Shown here: piece after piece, positions 26,650 through 39,143 of the stretch
Position numbering within the stretch: position 1 is the first letter of the stretch
Layout: each line of letters begins with the position of its first letter
Assembly: GCF_024713975.1 (NCBI RefSeq)
Contig: NC_091099.1
Span: forward strand, 14,427,501 to 14,491,500
Direction: 5' to 3'
DNA from: Paralichthys olivaceus
Taxonomy: Eukaryota; Chordata; Actinopteri; Pleuronectiformes; Paralichthyidae
DNA length: 64,000 nt
The notes under the pieces: model-generated
What the model was told of the DNA's origin: nothing
Seen by the model: the letters and a program-made list of their open reading frames with translations, nothing else
The model's database searches: none
Position numbers and translations under genes: made by a program

Positions 26650-27099
26650 CACATGTATGTCCTTATCAGCTGATACACACTGGTGGTGAAATCCATCTAT
26701 GTTCCCCTCATAGACCGATAATAATAATTTTACATAAGGAACGGATGAGGATGCACATCGTCCCTTATTACCTGCAATTATTTATGTCAGTCTCAGACAT
26801 TGATTGGATTTTTTCTGGGTTCAATTTACAATAGGTCATTAATGTCAGCTACATTCTTTACTATCAGCTCCATATTATAAAAAAGGCTGTATCCAACACA
26901 GTTACATTTCATATTCCATATTGTTTAAATATATTCAATTATGATTACTATTAATTAATAGTTAGACATCTCCCAAATCTAATAAAGTCAGAAACAGAGG
27001 CCGCTCAGTTGGACTGACAATCCATAAGAATGCTACTCAATTAGAATCGCCCCACTGTGAAACTGTAGGGGGAGACAAATTCAATTTAGAAAAGTATGA

Positions 27100-27350
27100 T
27101 ACCATTATGTTTGAGACAAAGCAGATGTTTTGAACCCTAAAGGAGGTGGAGAAACCCACCTCCTGATTGGCTGAAAGAGCAACAGCACAGACGAGGGGGG
27201 GCAATATAGGCAGAAGGTTTCAGGCTCAGTCTTCAGTTGGGTTCAGGAACCAGCCTGGGTTTGCATCTTATGAAAGCATAAACTTCTGCATTGAACTTTG
27301 ACCATCTCCAGTGAATTCTTTTTACCAACTATTGAGATTCCAGTAACAGT
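27100..27350 (+). mobile_element. Possible LTR-like fossil
   Basis: A GC-richer island in AT-rich intron has a 'gcaatatagg' TATA-like word, a 'ctcagtcttcagttggg' leader and a downstream 'gcataaact' stretch, suggestive of a lone LTR remnant. No terminal repeats or viral genes are evident and the limits are guesses. Low confidence. Confidence 0.22.
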
Positions 27351-28249
27351 AAAGTGCATGTGTTAGAAAAGAAGCCTAGACTTAGTATGTGGCCCATTGT
27401 TAGAATTTTTACTTCAACAAGACAGTGTTAACAACCTAATCTGATTGGTCAGATCAGATACTGGGCCAGAATGTGTCATGCATCACACCAAAAAGGTTCG
27501 ATTCCCCTTTAATCACAGCAGAACTTATCACCTGATCAGTCACACACACGTCATCCTGTGCTGGTCCCGAGACTCAGCCTGAAACTCTCTATTCTGCATT
27601 TCATTACCAAGCAGTTCATTTTTAACACACACCACTGAAATAACTATTGTTTTCTTTTTGAATCAATGTGCTGATTATTTTGTCGATCGTAATTTTCCAG
27701 AACACACTGTGATGTCTTCTGATGGTGGTCTGACGCTTAAAAGTGGCTGGAACCAATTAATAGTTGAAAATGTTTTTCAAATGATGAATAACTGTTCAAA
27801 ATAGCTGCTGAGCAATTATCTACAGATTTTTTTTCAATTGATTATCTGTGGTACTTGAAACTAATTATTGCAATATCATTCTATACTTACTACATTTACT
27901 ATACAATTATTTGCAATATCTAGAGAGTGAAATAATGACTAATATACAGAAGTGCAACTTTTTCACAACTTTATCTTACATGCATGTTTTAAGACCTTAT
28001 GAAAAGTGATAAATAGATGTTTGAGGTGTGTCACTGCAGCTGCTGGTCTCATATTAGTCATGTCATATTAGTCACTTATGAGAAAACAGTATATGTCAGA
28101 CTTGTATATGCACATACACACATACAATATTTATGCATTCATGACACTGATTATTTGTTAAGGGTTGGGAGTCCATTCAATTTGACACATACTTATACAC
28201 GTGTTTATATATGTTACAGAAGTTGAAAGGAATATATCTGTCCCTGACT

Positions 28250-28352
28250 GTACCCCTTCTATCTATTGATTTCTGTAATGTTTTTAATGCTGTTGCACAG
28301 CACCTTGAATCTACCTCTGTGTATGAAATGTGCTTTATAAATTAAACTGACT
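28250..28352 (+). mobile_element. LINE (L2-type) 3' tail fragment
   Basis: The sequence 'gcacagcaccttgaat..gtatgaaatgtgctttataaattaaact' has the form of teleost L2-clade 3' ends, which finish in 'gctatataaataaa'-type motifs. Only the tail is present. Confidence 0.55.
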
Positions 28353-28867
28353 TTATATTAATCCATGCTTATCTCCCAATTTTGGCTTTTCCCACGGGCA
28401 CTTGAAGGCAGCGCATGTTATCTGACAGTGTGTCAGCTTGTAGGAGGAGAAAGAAAGATGACCTCATCACGTGATGAACTCATAACGCTGCCACACAAGA
28501 ATCTGCAAGAACCGGCCAGGCAACCAAACTACATCCTCAATTATTTATTGTTAATTTCTGGCTCCTCTCCACTGAAACTCAAATTATGGCCTCTGAGTGG
28601 CACAGGCAAAGGTTGGCATGGGCCAATTTTAAATTCAGATCTCAGGAACCTATGAGCAAAATGTGTCTAAACTGAAATAGTGATGACATATGTAACACCT
28701 CTGGATTTTGCGAACACAGCAGTCCTGCCAGATGTTATCAGCGCATCCTGTTGACACCTTTCAGACAAAAGACATTAAAAAAAGAGGTTTATTTGCGCAC
28801 AGCGAAGAGTTCTGTGGGTTGTACGTGCGTGGAGGAAACTGCGCGCGGAGGTGTTTGCAGCAACAGA

Positions 28868-28937
28868 CTGTGTCTGTGTGTGTGTCTGTGTGTGTGTCTG
28901 TGTGTGTGTCTGTGTGTGTGTGCGTCTGTGTGTGCAT
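28868..28937. repeat. TG-rich minisatellite
   Basis: Tandem 'tctgtgtgtgtg' units. The open frames that cross it on both strands are products of the repeat. Confidence 0.9.
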
Positions 28938-29578
28938 TTCCAGATCTGTGGGGGCATGCGGGGCTGTTGGAGACTTCCGAGAGCAAACCGTCCAAACGCA
29001 CAAACCACGTGGAGGGAAAAGAGCGTGGGAAAAAAAATCCCACGGCTTATGTTTTAAAAACGTTAAAATCATTTATCTGATTATAAATTAAGTGTGTCAG
29101 GTCCAGGGTGGCTGAAGGATTTCAACACGTTCGCATAAAAGATGGTGTCAAGGTTGACTCAAAATAAAAAACGGAACTTCAAAAAGTTTCTTGTCAGCTT
29201 GTTTTGACAGACAGGTTCTAGATAACTATGGAGCGAGTGTACGTGCTGACCAGGAGCAAAAACACATGCCATGTACCTTCGTTAATAGTGTCAAAATAAA
29301 GAAAGGACGCAAATATTATTCAAAATGATAATTAGCAGACGTCAGTCCCATACAAGCTGTGGAAGTGACATTTCAACACGAATCAAACTGAAACCAATCC
29401 GTGCGTAAAAACGCAACGCGAATACAAATGTTTGCCACGGACGCGCTGACTTGTATATAAAATAGTTCCACATGCTTTCCTGTTTGTTGCACCTTCTGCT
29501 CTTCCCCTCTTTCGCAATCTGCGGCACAGTATCTGCCTCGCATGAGTGGGTCTGAGCGGTAAATCAAACTTTCCTTAC

Positions 29579-29905
29579 CTCGCTGCTGTGATGCCAAAAG
29601 GTGCCTTCCACAAAGACTCCATGAACCACGGCTGCTCAGAAGAAGAAGTGAAGGAAACAGTCTGTCCTACAGTCTATGGTCCTCTGTCTGTCTCTGCTCG
29701 TCACACAGTGGACTTGTGTCAGGCCCGGGTGCGCCAGAAGAAGGGGACAAAAAGGAAAAGTCCCTGAATGAAGTGAGAGGGAGGCCTGGCACAGGGTGTG
29801 AGGCTGGAGCGGCGCGTCCTGCGTCCACGCTGTTGCAGGAGAAGTTAACAAACCGAGGAGAAGACAAAAGGGAGGAGGAGGAGGAGGAGGATGGTCCTTG
29901 ATCAA
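29579..29905 (-). promoter_or_regulatory. Probable noncoding first exon and promoter of the C15orf39-like gene
   Basis: A strong donor on the minus strand (CAGCGAG|GTAAGG, exon end at 29579) lies in a locally GC-richer stretch upstream of the coding exon whose acceptor is at 26384. This fits a 5' untranslated exon. The transcription start is not visible; the upstream limit is arbitrary. A GA-rich purine tract lies at 29865-29895. Confidence 0.4.
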
Positions 29906-30611
29906 TAGGCGGAGTCACACCCTCTGTCTGTTTTGTGCTCATGTGATGTTTTCCTGCTGCTCACTTTCTTAACTGTATTGGCTCGATCCACTGCTGCTGT
30001 CGCCAAAACAAAGGATGACACATTAATGAGTCATGTTTATTATAATTCCTGGACGAGTGAAACAAGTTGTGGGCTGTTGTTTTTTTTCCCACAGGTTTCA
30101 CTCCTGTTCCCAAACAAGAAACATTATGTGTTCCTTATATCTCCATGCAGGGCCATTCTTGTGATAAATATGTAAAACTAGACTTCTTCATAGCCACTGA
30201 TTGATTTCATTACTGTACTCAAACACATTTTCCATGCATGTTTTCTGTAGTAGATTTCTGATGGGGTATTTTTTACTTTTACTCCATTACATATATCAGC
30301 ATATTTCTGTACTTTGTATTCCTCTACATTTTTACAAATCATTTTGTGACATACCAAAAATTGATCAGGTCTTCACCAAGACTCTTAATATGACAACACA
30401 ACTCATAGAGCATTCGTCATAATATAAGAGTCTTGAGTTAAACAATATATAGTAGGCACGGTTAATGATGTAGTAGACTGTTGCATTAGCAAATAGGCTA
30501 GTAGTATTTATACTTTAAATACTTACATATTTTTACTTAAGTATAAAAGTTTGTGTGATTCCTTATAATTTTGCATGAGTAAACTATCTATTTGTACTTT
30601 AACGTAAAGTT

Positions 30612-30715
30612 AAACTGTGGCTGAGGGGTAGCGCGGTTGTCCTCCAACCAGAAGGTCAGCGGTTGGATCCCCAGTCTTCCCCATCTGTATGCTATATAAA
30701 TTTATGACAGGACAC
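30612..30715 (+). mobile_element. tRNA-derived SINE fragment
   Basis: 'gtggctgaggggtagcgcgg' is an A-box-like segment and 'ggttggatcc' a B-box-like segment, spaced as in a tRNA promoter. It is a known teleost SINE head type. The reverse-orientation relative is at 56935-57105. The tail is truncated. Confidence 0.6.
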
Positions 30716-32175
30716 TAAATATCACAATGTCATCAGTAAGTTCTATTAAGATATCATTAAGACAAAATGATAAATATATTGTATATAAATATAACATCAG
30801 TAAGATGACTTTCGGAAATATATGGATAATCATGATACCATTAGTTTGGACAAAGAACGAACAGACACCATTATAAAATGACATGAGGGAAATGATTTAA
30901 AAAGGAGTAGGTGGAGATCTCTCAAAGTTTAAAAGTGAATCCTCATTTCAGTTTGATTCCAGTGAACTACACAATATATACTACAGTCTTAGGCACAGAG
31001 AAAGTTAAGGTTTATTAGTACACAATGCTGTTGTGACTTGAGGGAATGAATTGGATTAAATTCTCATGACAGGATCATGTGCTGACCTCAAACACACCAG
31101 TGATACTTGTTTGTATTGGCAGGTGTAATGCTTTAGAATGGGTGCATTTCCAATTATTCCTCAGAAAATTAAGTGTGCAAAAAAGAGTTGAGGATGATAA
31201 TTTAAAAAAGAAAATGAATAGAAATAGTTTCTTTAAATGTAATAGTGCTGGTGGTTCCAGTACAGCTCTAATAGAGATTCACCATTTGTTGGACTCATAA
31301 TAGTTAATATAGTTAATAATTGACTTCATTTGACCAAAGTTAAAATCAGGTCAGTCATTACCTTAGTCAGACTGTTCTTCCTTTTTTTTTTCAACTCCTC
31401 TCATCATGTCCCTTTCTTAGTTTATCCACGAGCACTGACACACATACGTACAACACACTTCATTTTTATATTTTAATACAACTGGTTAATTAGTTTGATA
31501 AGATCATGAGGCTGAGATATATTAAAACCTAAATTCTTCCACTTGATTTACTCTCTGAATGAGTTCATGTCTTGTTGCACTTGCATCATTCCAGTCCCTC
31601 TTCACCCGTGAGCTGGAGTCTCATTTGCCTGTCCCACGGGGGCTGCAGTAGTTTGGTCTAGACAAGTTGGTGGCTTCCATCAGTCCCCGTGGCCTCACAG
31701 GTAAAGAGATGCTCATCAGGGGGGTTTGACTGAGGAGGGGAGGCGGGGACCTTTCCCCACTGAGCACTCTCACATCTCCCCCATTTCCAGTTACCATGAC
31801 ATTACAGCTTCAGGTGAACCAACACAAGGCGTCAAGGGGCTAACAATGTGCCATATGGGTACAACAACACAGGTCTTCAAACATAGAACGGAAAAAGGAT
31901 GCTTTACACTTGTTATAGTCAGTTTTAGAAATATGTTTCTAAACGGGACAGGAAAATAAACACAGGCAAACAATGCTGTGTTCAAAGACACAAAAGTGAA
32001 AAGCTGTAGCCAAAAAAGTTTCTGTATATCTTCTATAGAAGCATACTGTTTGTAAGGTTTAATATTATTTTCCTTTGTGAAACTGTTAAATGTTGAGTAC
32101 ATAACAACTCATAACATCCATTTAGCAGACAAGGTCAATAAATTAATTTAAAAAAGGGTTTCCTGTTCAGTAGGT

Positions 32176-32202
32176 TTATATATATATATATATACATATA
32201 TA

Positions 32203-32260
<58 letters not shown>
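32176..32260. repeat. (TA)n microsatellite
   Basis: About 85 bp of TA with occasional CA interruptions. Able to form cruciform structure; the length in the assembly may be unreliable. Confidence 0.95.
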
Positions 32261-32262
<2 letters not shown>

Positions 32263-32740
32263 AGATATATGCTGTTTCTAATGACAGAGCTTTTTTGTGT
32301 AACATACAGAATCCATAATTCATACAAATAAGATGTAAACAATATGTAAATATAAGAACAATGTGTCATACATTCAGGACACAATGCCATTTATTCATTC
32401 CCTCTTGTTCCTGAGTGAAGCCACGCAGTGCTTACCACTTTTAAACGTCAATAAAGTGAGTGGTGGACACGGGGGGAGAAGGGGCCAGTCTCTGAAGATG
32501 GAGCTTCTGATGAAACACTGTTGAACATTCCCAGAGGCCAGAAACTACACGTTGAGCCTTGAGACTGCTCGAGTTGCATCAGTCACATGAGATGCATGTG
32601 TACCTGAATATGCACATATTGCCACAGAGAACAAGATTGCATGTATGTAGTGGTTTGCACAGAAGCTAATGTTTAACCTAAGCCATACAATCGCAAAAAA
32701 TGTATTAAGTCTTAGTAAAAATAGGTAAAAGTCCTATTTT

Positions 32741-32748
32741 GTATATAC

Positions 32749-32782
<34 letters not shown>
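32741..32782. repeat. (TA)n(TG)n microsatellite
   Basis: A short TA run passes into TG repeats, directly before the MITE at 32798. Confidence 0.9.
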
Positions 32783-32797
32783 CCTCAAATCTCTCAT

Positions 32798-33175
32798 TTA
32801 AAGGTCCAGTGTGTAAGATTTAGGTGACTAATGGCAGAAATTTCATATTCTACATTAAATTTCTGCCATTAGTTCCTCATGTTTTCACTAGTTCATCTAA
32901 ACTGTATGAATTGTAGTTTTCTTTACCCTAGAAAAGGCCCTTTATATTTAAATACTTTATATTTACATCGAGGGGGTCCTCTCTACGGAGGCCGCCATGT
33001 TTTTTACATTAGGCCAGACTGGACAAACTAAACACCTTTTGAGTTTTTATGACAATTAAAGGCTACCACAGGTTCTTCTCCATGTTTGGAAGGAGAGGGT
33101 GAGGTGAGGGGTGTTCAGCTGCAACATGCAATTTCAACACTAGATATCACAAAATTCTACACACTGTACCTTTAA
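32798..33175 (+). mobile_element. piggyBac-type MITE with TTAA target duplication
   Basis: Element 32802-33171 (370 bp) is flanked by TTAA on both sides (32798-32801, 33172-33175). Terminal inverted repeats AGGTCCAGTGTGTA and the complement of TACACACTGTACCT differ at one position. Inside, 32827-32843 and 32857-32873 form a perfect 17-bp inverted repeat with a 13-nt loop. No transposase, so non-autonomous. A diverged reverse-orientation copy lies in ints14 at 46391. The piggyBac assignment rests on the TTAA duplication. Confidence 0.75.
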
Positions 33176-35474
33176 ACCTTGGAACTACAGTACATAATAC
33201 AATAACCTCTGTTTAAAACTATGTGTGTTTCCAAAAACCAGGTGTGTCACGTGTTATTTTTACTTCCTGCTATTGATTGTATTCATTATATTTCATGGTC
33301 TGAGATGTGTTGCTTAACATTGTTCTTAGAACAACATGTTCCTTGTTCTCAGCTCCCTCCATTATGACCAGATGACCTGAGTGACTAAAGTTAAAAACAT
33401 TTGAAGGTAACGAGTTATGAGGGAATCACTGGTGACAGTGAAGCATGAAGGCTGCTTTGTGATGAGCGGGTGCTGCAGGATTAGTCTCTTCTTGTTTTTT
33501 TCATGTTCGGTCACATTCGCCTTCATCTAGAATTTGAGGAATGCAGAACAAAAACAAAAAGATTTGATGGAGCTGGGTGTGATCATATTATCTGTGACAA
33601 TGTTCACAAATGTCTTGCAGTAAACATTATTTTTCAATAAACAGGAATTGAAGTGGCAGGAGCGAGGAGCAACATGTTTTGTCTTAAAAAGCACAGCCAC
33701 AGCCATATCTGCAGTTTTGCTGATTTGACTATAGTTGTGAGAACACAGTGTTTATTTCCATCATGCCCACCTTGCAGGCCACACACCCTCCCACAGTGCT
33801 GTCAAGGCCACAGTGAAAATCCCTCCCCTCATCCCTGTGGCTGATGTAACTCGCCTCTCTGGCCTCATTAGCAGAATCACACTTGCGGCAGCCAATCGTA
33901 GGAGGACAAATTATGGCTCAGGGTAGGATGCTTTTCGTTTTTGCAGAGCCATTCATAAGGCTCCATGTGCTGCATGCACCTCAGCTCAACAGTAGCAATG
34001 CCCTGGGGTTATTTGCAAACCAAATTTCTCCCCTGTTTACCTTGGAATTGGAGGCAACAGAGATACCAAGATAAAATATAAGGGCATGGAGAAAAGAGCA
34101 GGAGAGCCAAGTTTATATATGTCCGTTATTGACAATGTCTGAGAAATAATATCTGGAGCTCTAGTCTAAAATGCTTGTTATACTTCAAATAGGAGACATA
34201 CCTCCAATATGAGCACCCACAAGGTTCAGCTGCTTTAAATGACACAGTTGTTACTCTGCTTTTTCTCACAGATACAATATAAACAAACCATTGTCTGGTT
34301 TGGTTCAACATGCTCTCGTCTGTCTTCACTTGACACAGTCCAGACTGGTACATTCACTCTGTTAGGAGATGGAGGCTTTTCACAAAGATAAACACACCTA
34401 ACACTAATGTGAACCATGGGCTTTATCACTTTTCACCTTTGATACTTGAAGTCATTTTTTAACAAAAGAAAAACCCCCAAGATGTGTGAAAAGATGTTTT
34501 CCAAAGGTAAAGTAAAAGTGCATCTTGGCTGAAATACAGCTGTAATTAGCACTGCGATGGTCACTGAGGCATGTGTACCTCAGTTAACAGTTTTGATGTG
34601 TAAAGCCAGTCTGTGAAACTGCCTTAAGGGACAATACTTACCGCTGCTTTCCCCTCTCATAATTAACCCCATAGGCACCATGACAGCTAAAAGAAAATGT
34701 TGTTCACTATAAAATTACATGCACGTGCATTTATTTATTGCATAATGACTAGTTTGCTGAAGCACACCCGCAGTATGCGACGCAGTGAACATTTGTTTCT
34801 CTGCACACTACAGGATCTAATCTCATCGCACAATGAAACCTCTTTATATACAGTCTATGAATGAAACACAAAAACTCTTTTTTTCAATGTCCATTTTGCT
34901 ATTCAGAATAAACAAGAGAAGATAAAATGTTCACAAACATGGGTGAAACTTTGTAAACAGTATTTTTAATCCGATGTTTTGTATTTTACCATTAATAATG
35001 ACAACATTCATATTCATCATTCTGTTGTAAAAAGACACAATTCCAATATAAGAAGGTGCAACAAGTGGCCATAACTGTAGTGATTCTTTTGGTATTGATC
35101 AAGCTTCTTTCAAGGAGCACATTACTACACAATCTTTTGAGGCACTGTTTCTTAACCAACTTCTTGAAATGAAACAGACATGACTGAGATGCATAGTGAA
35201 TATTTGCAGAGTCGGAGTGACAAGGCAGATCTGTGTGGCAGACATTTAGACCATAAAAAAAACTCTAAATGCCTGAACTGCATTTCTCAGCTCATGTGTG
35301 TCAGCTGCATGAAGTCAACAATGAAATTTTACTTTGTTAACAGAAATGTAACATTATACACTATTGTGTAAATTTGGTATAAACATGTCTCTGTTGAAAA
35401 GGGGTACAACAATAAAGTCAAAGAGATGCCAATTAATACCAAGAGGACAAGTCATTATGAAAAATCATTGTAGT

Positions 35475-38400
35475 TCATTTTAATGGGTCTTTGTTGGCTT
35501 CTGACTGCAACATGACGTGGCATTCAAGAATTTTCTGAGATGACTCATCTAGTCTCTGAAGATACTGCTTGACAACGCTGACGATAGTTGTCACCTCTGC
35601 CATGCCGCCTTTTCCTGAAACAAAATGAAGAATTACTGGTTCCACAAACAGCTTCTGCAGGGAGGGGACAAATGATTCAAAAGTACAGAGCGTACATTTC
35701 TCACAAACACACTTTAATGAATACAGGTATATAATTCTGTACTCCCACAGGGTTTGCATATCTCCAGGTGTGTGAGGTAGGTTTTGTTTAGAAATTACCA
35801 GTGAATCAATGAGACAAAGAACTATGAGAAAACGTGCCTGTGCAGAGACTTACACTGTTGCACTGTTGATGCAAACTTTACACTTGAATTTGAATATTTT
35901 TTGTTGATATATCATTCTTTAATTCTTTTTTAAATCTTCATATGCCTGCTTTACATTTGAATTTCTTCAGAAGAACAGTGTTTTTCATTACTGTGGTTTG
36001 TGCAAGCATTACAAACGATGATCATACATATGCTGGAGGCATTTTTTGGTTGCATTTCATGGATGGATTGACGTTTTTTCAACTGTCAATTGCCATTTAA
36101 GCTTTTTTTTTGTGTGGAAAATTCCTTCATCTCCGTACTTGAAGCGATCTGGAAAGTGAGAACGTGGGAGTATGTTGTATATCTAGTGATAAACACACCT
36201 GTAGGAGGCACACCTTACAGGAGACTAAAAAAGTTCCCATATAAGTTGGTCAAGCACACCAAACCTTTCTTGAAGCAATTCTCGGGGGAGCAACATATGT
36301 GTCGTCTATATTGCATGTTTGCTGACACCCACAGAGGTGTTATACAGTACAATAACACTAACGATCACACTGAGTGCATCACTGCAGCAAAGTGTGAAGT
36401 TCAAACACTGTGGAGGAAATATAAGTGGCTTATTTACAGCAACAGTGAAAATTATACATTTTGAAACCTGTTTTTACACAACAAAATAACCACTTGCACA
36501 ATTTGTTTTAATCTGCGGTGTGCAGTGTGTCTTGTTATGCAACTTTCATCTATGCTGTTCTGTCTGTTTCAATTTACTCACCATTGAACAATGGATGTCG
36601 TGCTTTACCCTGTGCTTCTACTTATACTCTGTTTGTACATGATTTGCATATAACAAACTGTTAAAGCAACAATAAAACCTCATATTAAAAGACATTAATG
36701 CAGTTCATCAGCAAGGAGATGATGTTTTCATCAGCATTTGTTTGTTAGCAGTGAATATTGATGGATCTTGATGAAAATTCAGGCATTATAAGGGGAACCA
36801 GCTCTATTAGGAGACTGTTGGGCCTTGGCCTTGGTACGGAGTGCAATTCGAATTCAAACTGTTGCAATTTAACTATATTGTTAGCATTTTATTATCTTTT
36901 TTCCTTATTCTTTTTGAAACTCACCTTCATCTCCACAGGCTAACTTTTTAAATATGCAGGGGATTTCCACATATCCAAACTCTTTCAGCCTGGTTACCTG
37001 CTGGGCTGTAATGGGATGCTGCCACATAGCTGTATTCATCGCAGTGCAGAAGAGCAGAGGTCGAGTGGTATCCCAGGCTCTCACCACACACGTCTGCCAA
37101 TAACAAATACCAATCAGAAATCATATAATAAACACAGAATTGTTTGACATTATAATTTGTAGGTAAGCAGATGAAAGTTCTCACCAGCAGATTGTCACAA
37201 ATGCCATTAGCAATCTTTCCAAGAGTGTTGGCATCCAGGGGAGCAATGACAAGAAGGTCTGCCCAGCGCCTGAGCTCAATGTGGAGCACAGGGTCGGATC
37301 TCTGTGTCCACAGCTAAAACAGAAAAAAGCGATTACCAAACTGACCAGAAACTGACTGACACTTCTTTCACTGAGTGTATGAGCCTTTAGAGTTTCTCAA
37401 TGCTTCCTGTCCTTTGTGCATGTTTCACAATTCTCCTGTGGCTCAGCATCTGGAAAGCCGTAAAGTCACTACACTGATCCCACACTTTAATTCACTCAAT
37501 GTGGTTTTGAGTGTGAGATTAGATTGTATTTTAATTCCACGGGCCTGACGGGAGCTTCAAATAATATGAAAATGATAGATGTAAATAGAGCACATTCATT
37601 CATTTTTATATTTAATCAAAAATACAAATGATAAAAATATCAACAATCATGTCAGAGGACTAATGGATAATGGATTACTAGAACAATGAAGACATTTTTA
37701 CCTCCCACTCATCCTTGTCGCTGTAGGTTTTTACAGAAATCTCTGCAGGATTGAAGAAGTGCTTGGCATGCTCCGTAGTGACGACTCTTACTTCCACCTA
37801 AACCATAAAACAAGACATTCACAGGGATGTTTAAAAAAAAAACGTTTTTACAGCATTAAGGATTTGCAATTTAACATACCATATAGCAATTCTCACAGAA
37901 TTGTGGGGTTGGATGTGTGTAAAAAGGCACCAAGAGAATCCTTTCCTGTGATATCTCAAGTCTGCCTTTAGGGAATATCTTCAAATTGTGACCAGTTATC
38001 CCATGGACACATGAACCATAATAACAAGACCGCATTGCTGTAGTGTTGCGGCTGTGGCTGTATTACTGGCTAACAGATGCAACACCTCCATCTCGTGGTT
38101 CAGATGCGCCAATGTACTGGACAGGTTGAGAAGCTTAGCAGCAATAACTTCAGACATCCAACTTGAACATCCTACAGTGCATCAGTGAGCTGACGACATT
38201 CGTCTTTCTTGTTGTGTTCTGTGTGTGCATAATCAATCCACTTTTTTTTAATGTGTAAGAGAATCTGCTTATCTTTTAAAGATTTGTAAAAGAGTAAGCT
38301 GCAGATGTGTTTTCAGAGTCTGTGCTATCAGATTTTTAAACGTGTGGAAATGTGCCATGAAATTAAAAGGTGCATTAAAATTGGCAATAAACATGCTTGG

Positions 38401-38859
38401 CTAATCAGAGTAAGTCTCAGTTGTCATTCATGACATTACACATAATTCTTTCCATTCTGTGAAGCACTTTGTGGTCCTTTTTGTGTAGTGCAATATAAAT
38501 AAAGTTTTGTTCTTATCATTTTTATTGGTATAGCAAAATTAACACTTTTTATATTACTATGACAAGAACACTCGAAAATGACAGAACCCATCTTTGGAAA
38601 AAAATGTATTTAACGTGTACTTTGAGTTTTTAGTTTGGTCCATCACAGACAGACAGGAAGCAATAAAACAAATCTGCTCTTACGGAGGTGCAACAACAAA
38701 TATGGAGCAGCTCACCTCAGAGAGCTGGAGAAGCTGGGAGACCAACAGAGGCAGCTTCAACGCTGCGACGCTTCCGGTCACACCAACAAGTACACGGAAT
38801 CTCCCGGAGGATTTCACCAAGTCACTGACTGGCCGACAGCCCTGGCCCTCCGCCTGCAT
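35475..38859 (-). CDS. ppcdc: Phosphopantothenoylcysteine decarboxylase
   Basis: Five coding exons, 225 aa: 38859-38716, 37797-37702, 37313-37185, 37093-36925, 35614-35475. The enzyme decarboxylates 4'-phosphopantothenoylcysteine to 4'-phosphopantetheine in coenzyme A synthesis, using FMN, in the cytosol. Seen: N-terminal FMN-binding Rossmann start [16 protein letters not shown]; catalytic His91 in [35 protein letters not shown]; the substrate-clamp region [10 protein letters not shown] (residues 139-147); and catalytic Cys176 in [15 protein letters not shown]. Human is 204 aa. The clamp normally reads PXMNXXMW; here the proline is Thr140. The first ATG in frame is at 38859; an upstream TTG was not used. 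Divergent from hacd3 with 284 bp between starts. Confidence 0.95.
36745..36860 (+). repeat. Teleost interspersed repeat copy in ppcdc intron 4
   Basis: 'gatggatcttgatgaaaattcaggcat..ggagactgttgggccttgg..acggagtgcaattc' matches the family at 1-330. Confidence 0.6.
38425..38510 (+). mobile_element. LINE-type 3' tail in ppcdc intron 1
   Basis: 'gaagcactttgtgg..gtagtgcaatataaataaag' is the typical 3' end of teleost L2/CR1-like LINEs. Tail only, antisense to ppcdc. Confidence 0.6.
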
Positions 38860-39143
38860 GTTTTCACATGGACCAGAAGAGCTGCTGGGGCTCGAACTGT
38901 GCGGTGATCCCGTCAAACCACCTCCACCTCAGTACTTCCGTATACACTCGCGGCTGGCCAATCAGAGGAGAGCACAACAAACAGCTCTGACGCACTCTGA
39001 CGCGCTCTGCCCCCCTGCGCGAGCACGTCGCTACGCTGACGCCCGGTGAGCGCGCTCGTTGACAGAAGCTTCTAGCTAGTGGCTAATGAGGAGTTAGCAT
39101 GAAGCAAGGAGCTCCGTCCATCTTTAGCTAAACTACAGCCACG
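38860..39143. promoter_or_regulatory. Bidirectional promoter shared by ppcdc and hacd3
   Basis: The 284 bp between the two divergent start codons is GC- and CpG-rich and lacks a TATA box. Motifs seen: an ETS-type ACTTCCG (38934-38940), CCAAT (38958-38962), three TGACGC half-CRE words (38988, 38998, 39037) and an NRF1-like CTGCGCGAGC near 39015. This is the usual build of a vertebrate bidirectional housekeeping promoter. Use by both genes is inferred from position. Confidence 0.7.

Larger units (their letters stand above)
26385..29578. other. Intron 1 of the C15orf39-like gene
   Basis: Between the coding exon acceptor (26384) and the probable noncoding first exon (donor at 29579) lies 3.2 kb holding a TGTA microsatellite, an LTR-like candidate, a LINE tail and a TG-rich minisatellite, listed separately. 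No coding exon is seen. Confidence 0.55.
29906..35474. other. Gene-free intergenic region between the C15orf39-like gene and ppcdc
   Basis: 5.6 kb without a recognised exon. It contains a SINE head, a long TA microsatellite and a MITE (listed). Two GC-richer unique segments, about 31560-31830 and 33650-34070, are not explained by repeats I know. At 34840-34860 'tttatatacagtctatga' is the end of the teleost repeat found twice in the dennd4a introns. Confidence 0.55.

Noticed and set aside
28708-29091. Several open frames on both strands across the TG-rich minisatellite
   Set aside because: Cys-Val or Thr-His periodic translations produced by the repeat.
30619-30690. Possible tRNA gene
   Set aside because: A and B boxes are present but the cloverleaf pairing is poor and the flank matches a teleost SINE family.
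36090-36464. 124-residue open frame in ppcdc intron 4
   Set aside because: No recognisable motif, no splice context and AT-rich composition; a chance frame.
38860-38916. Upstream extension of ppcdc to a start at 38916
   Set aside because: The codon at 38916 is TTG; the first in-frame ATG is 38859 and the extension is not conserved with human.
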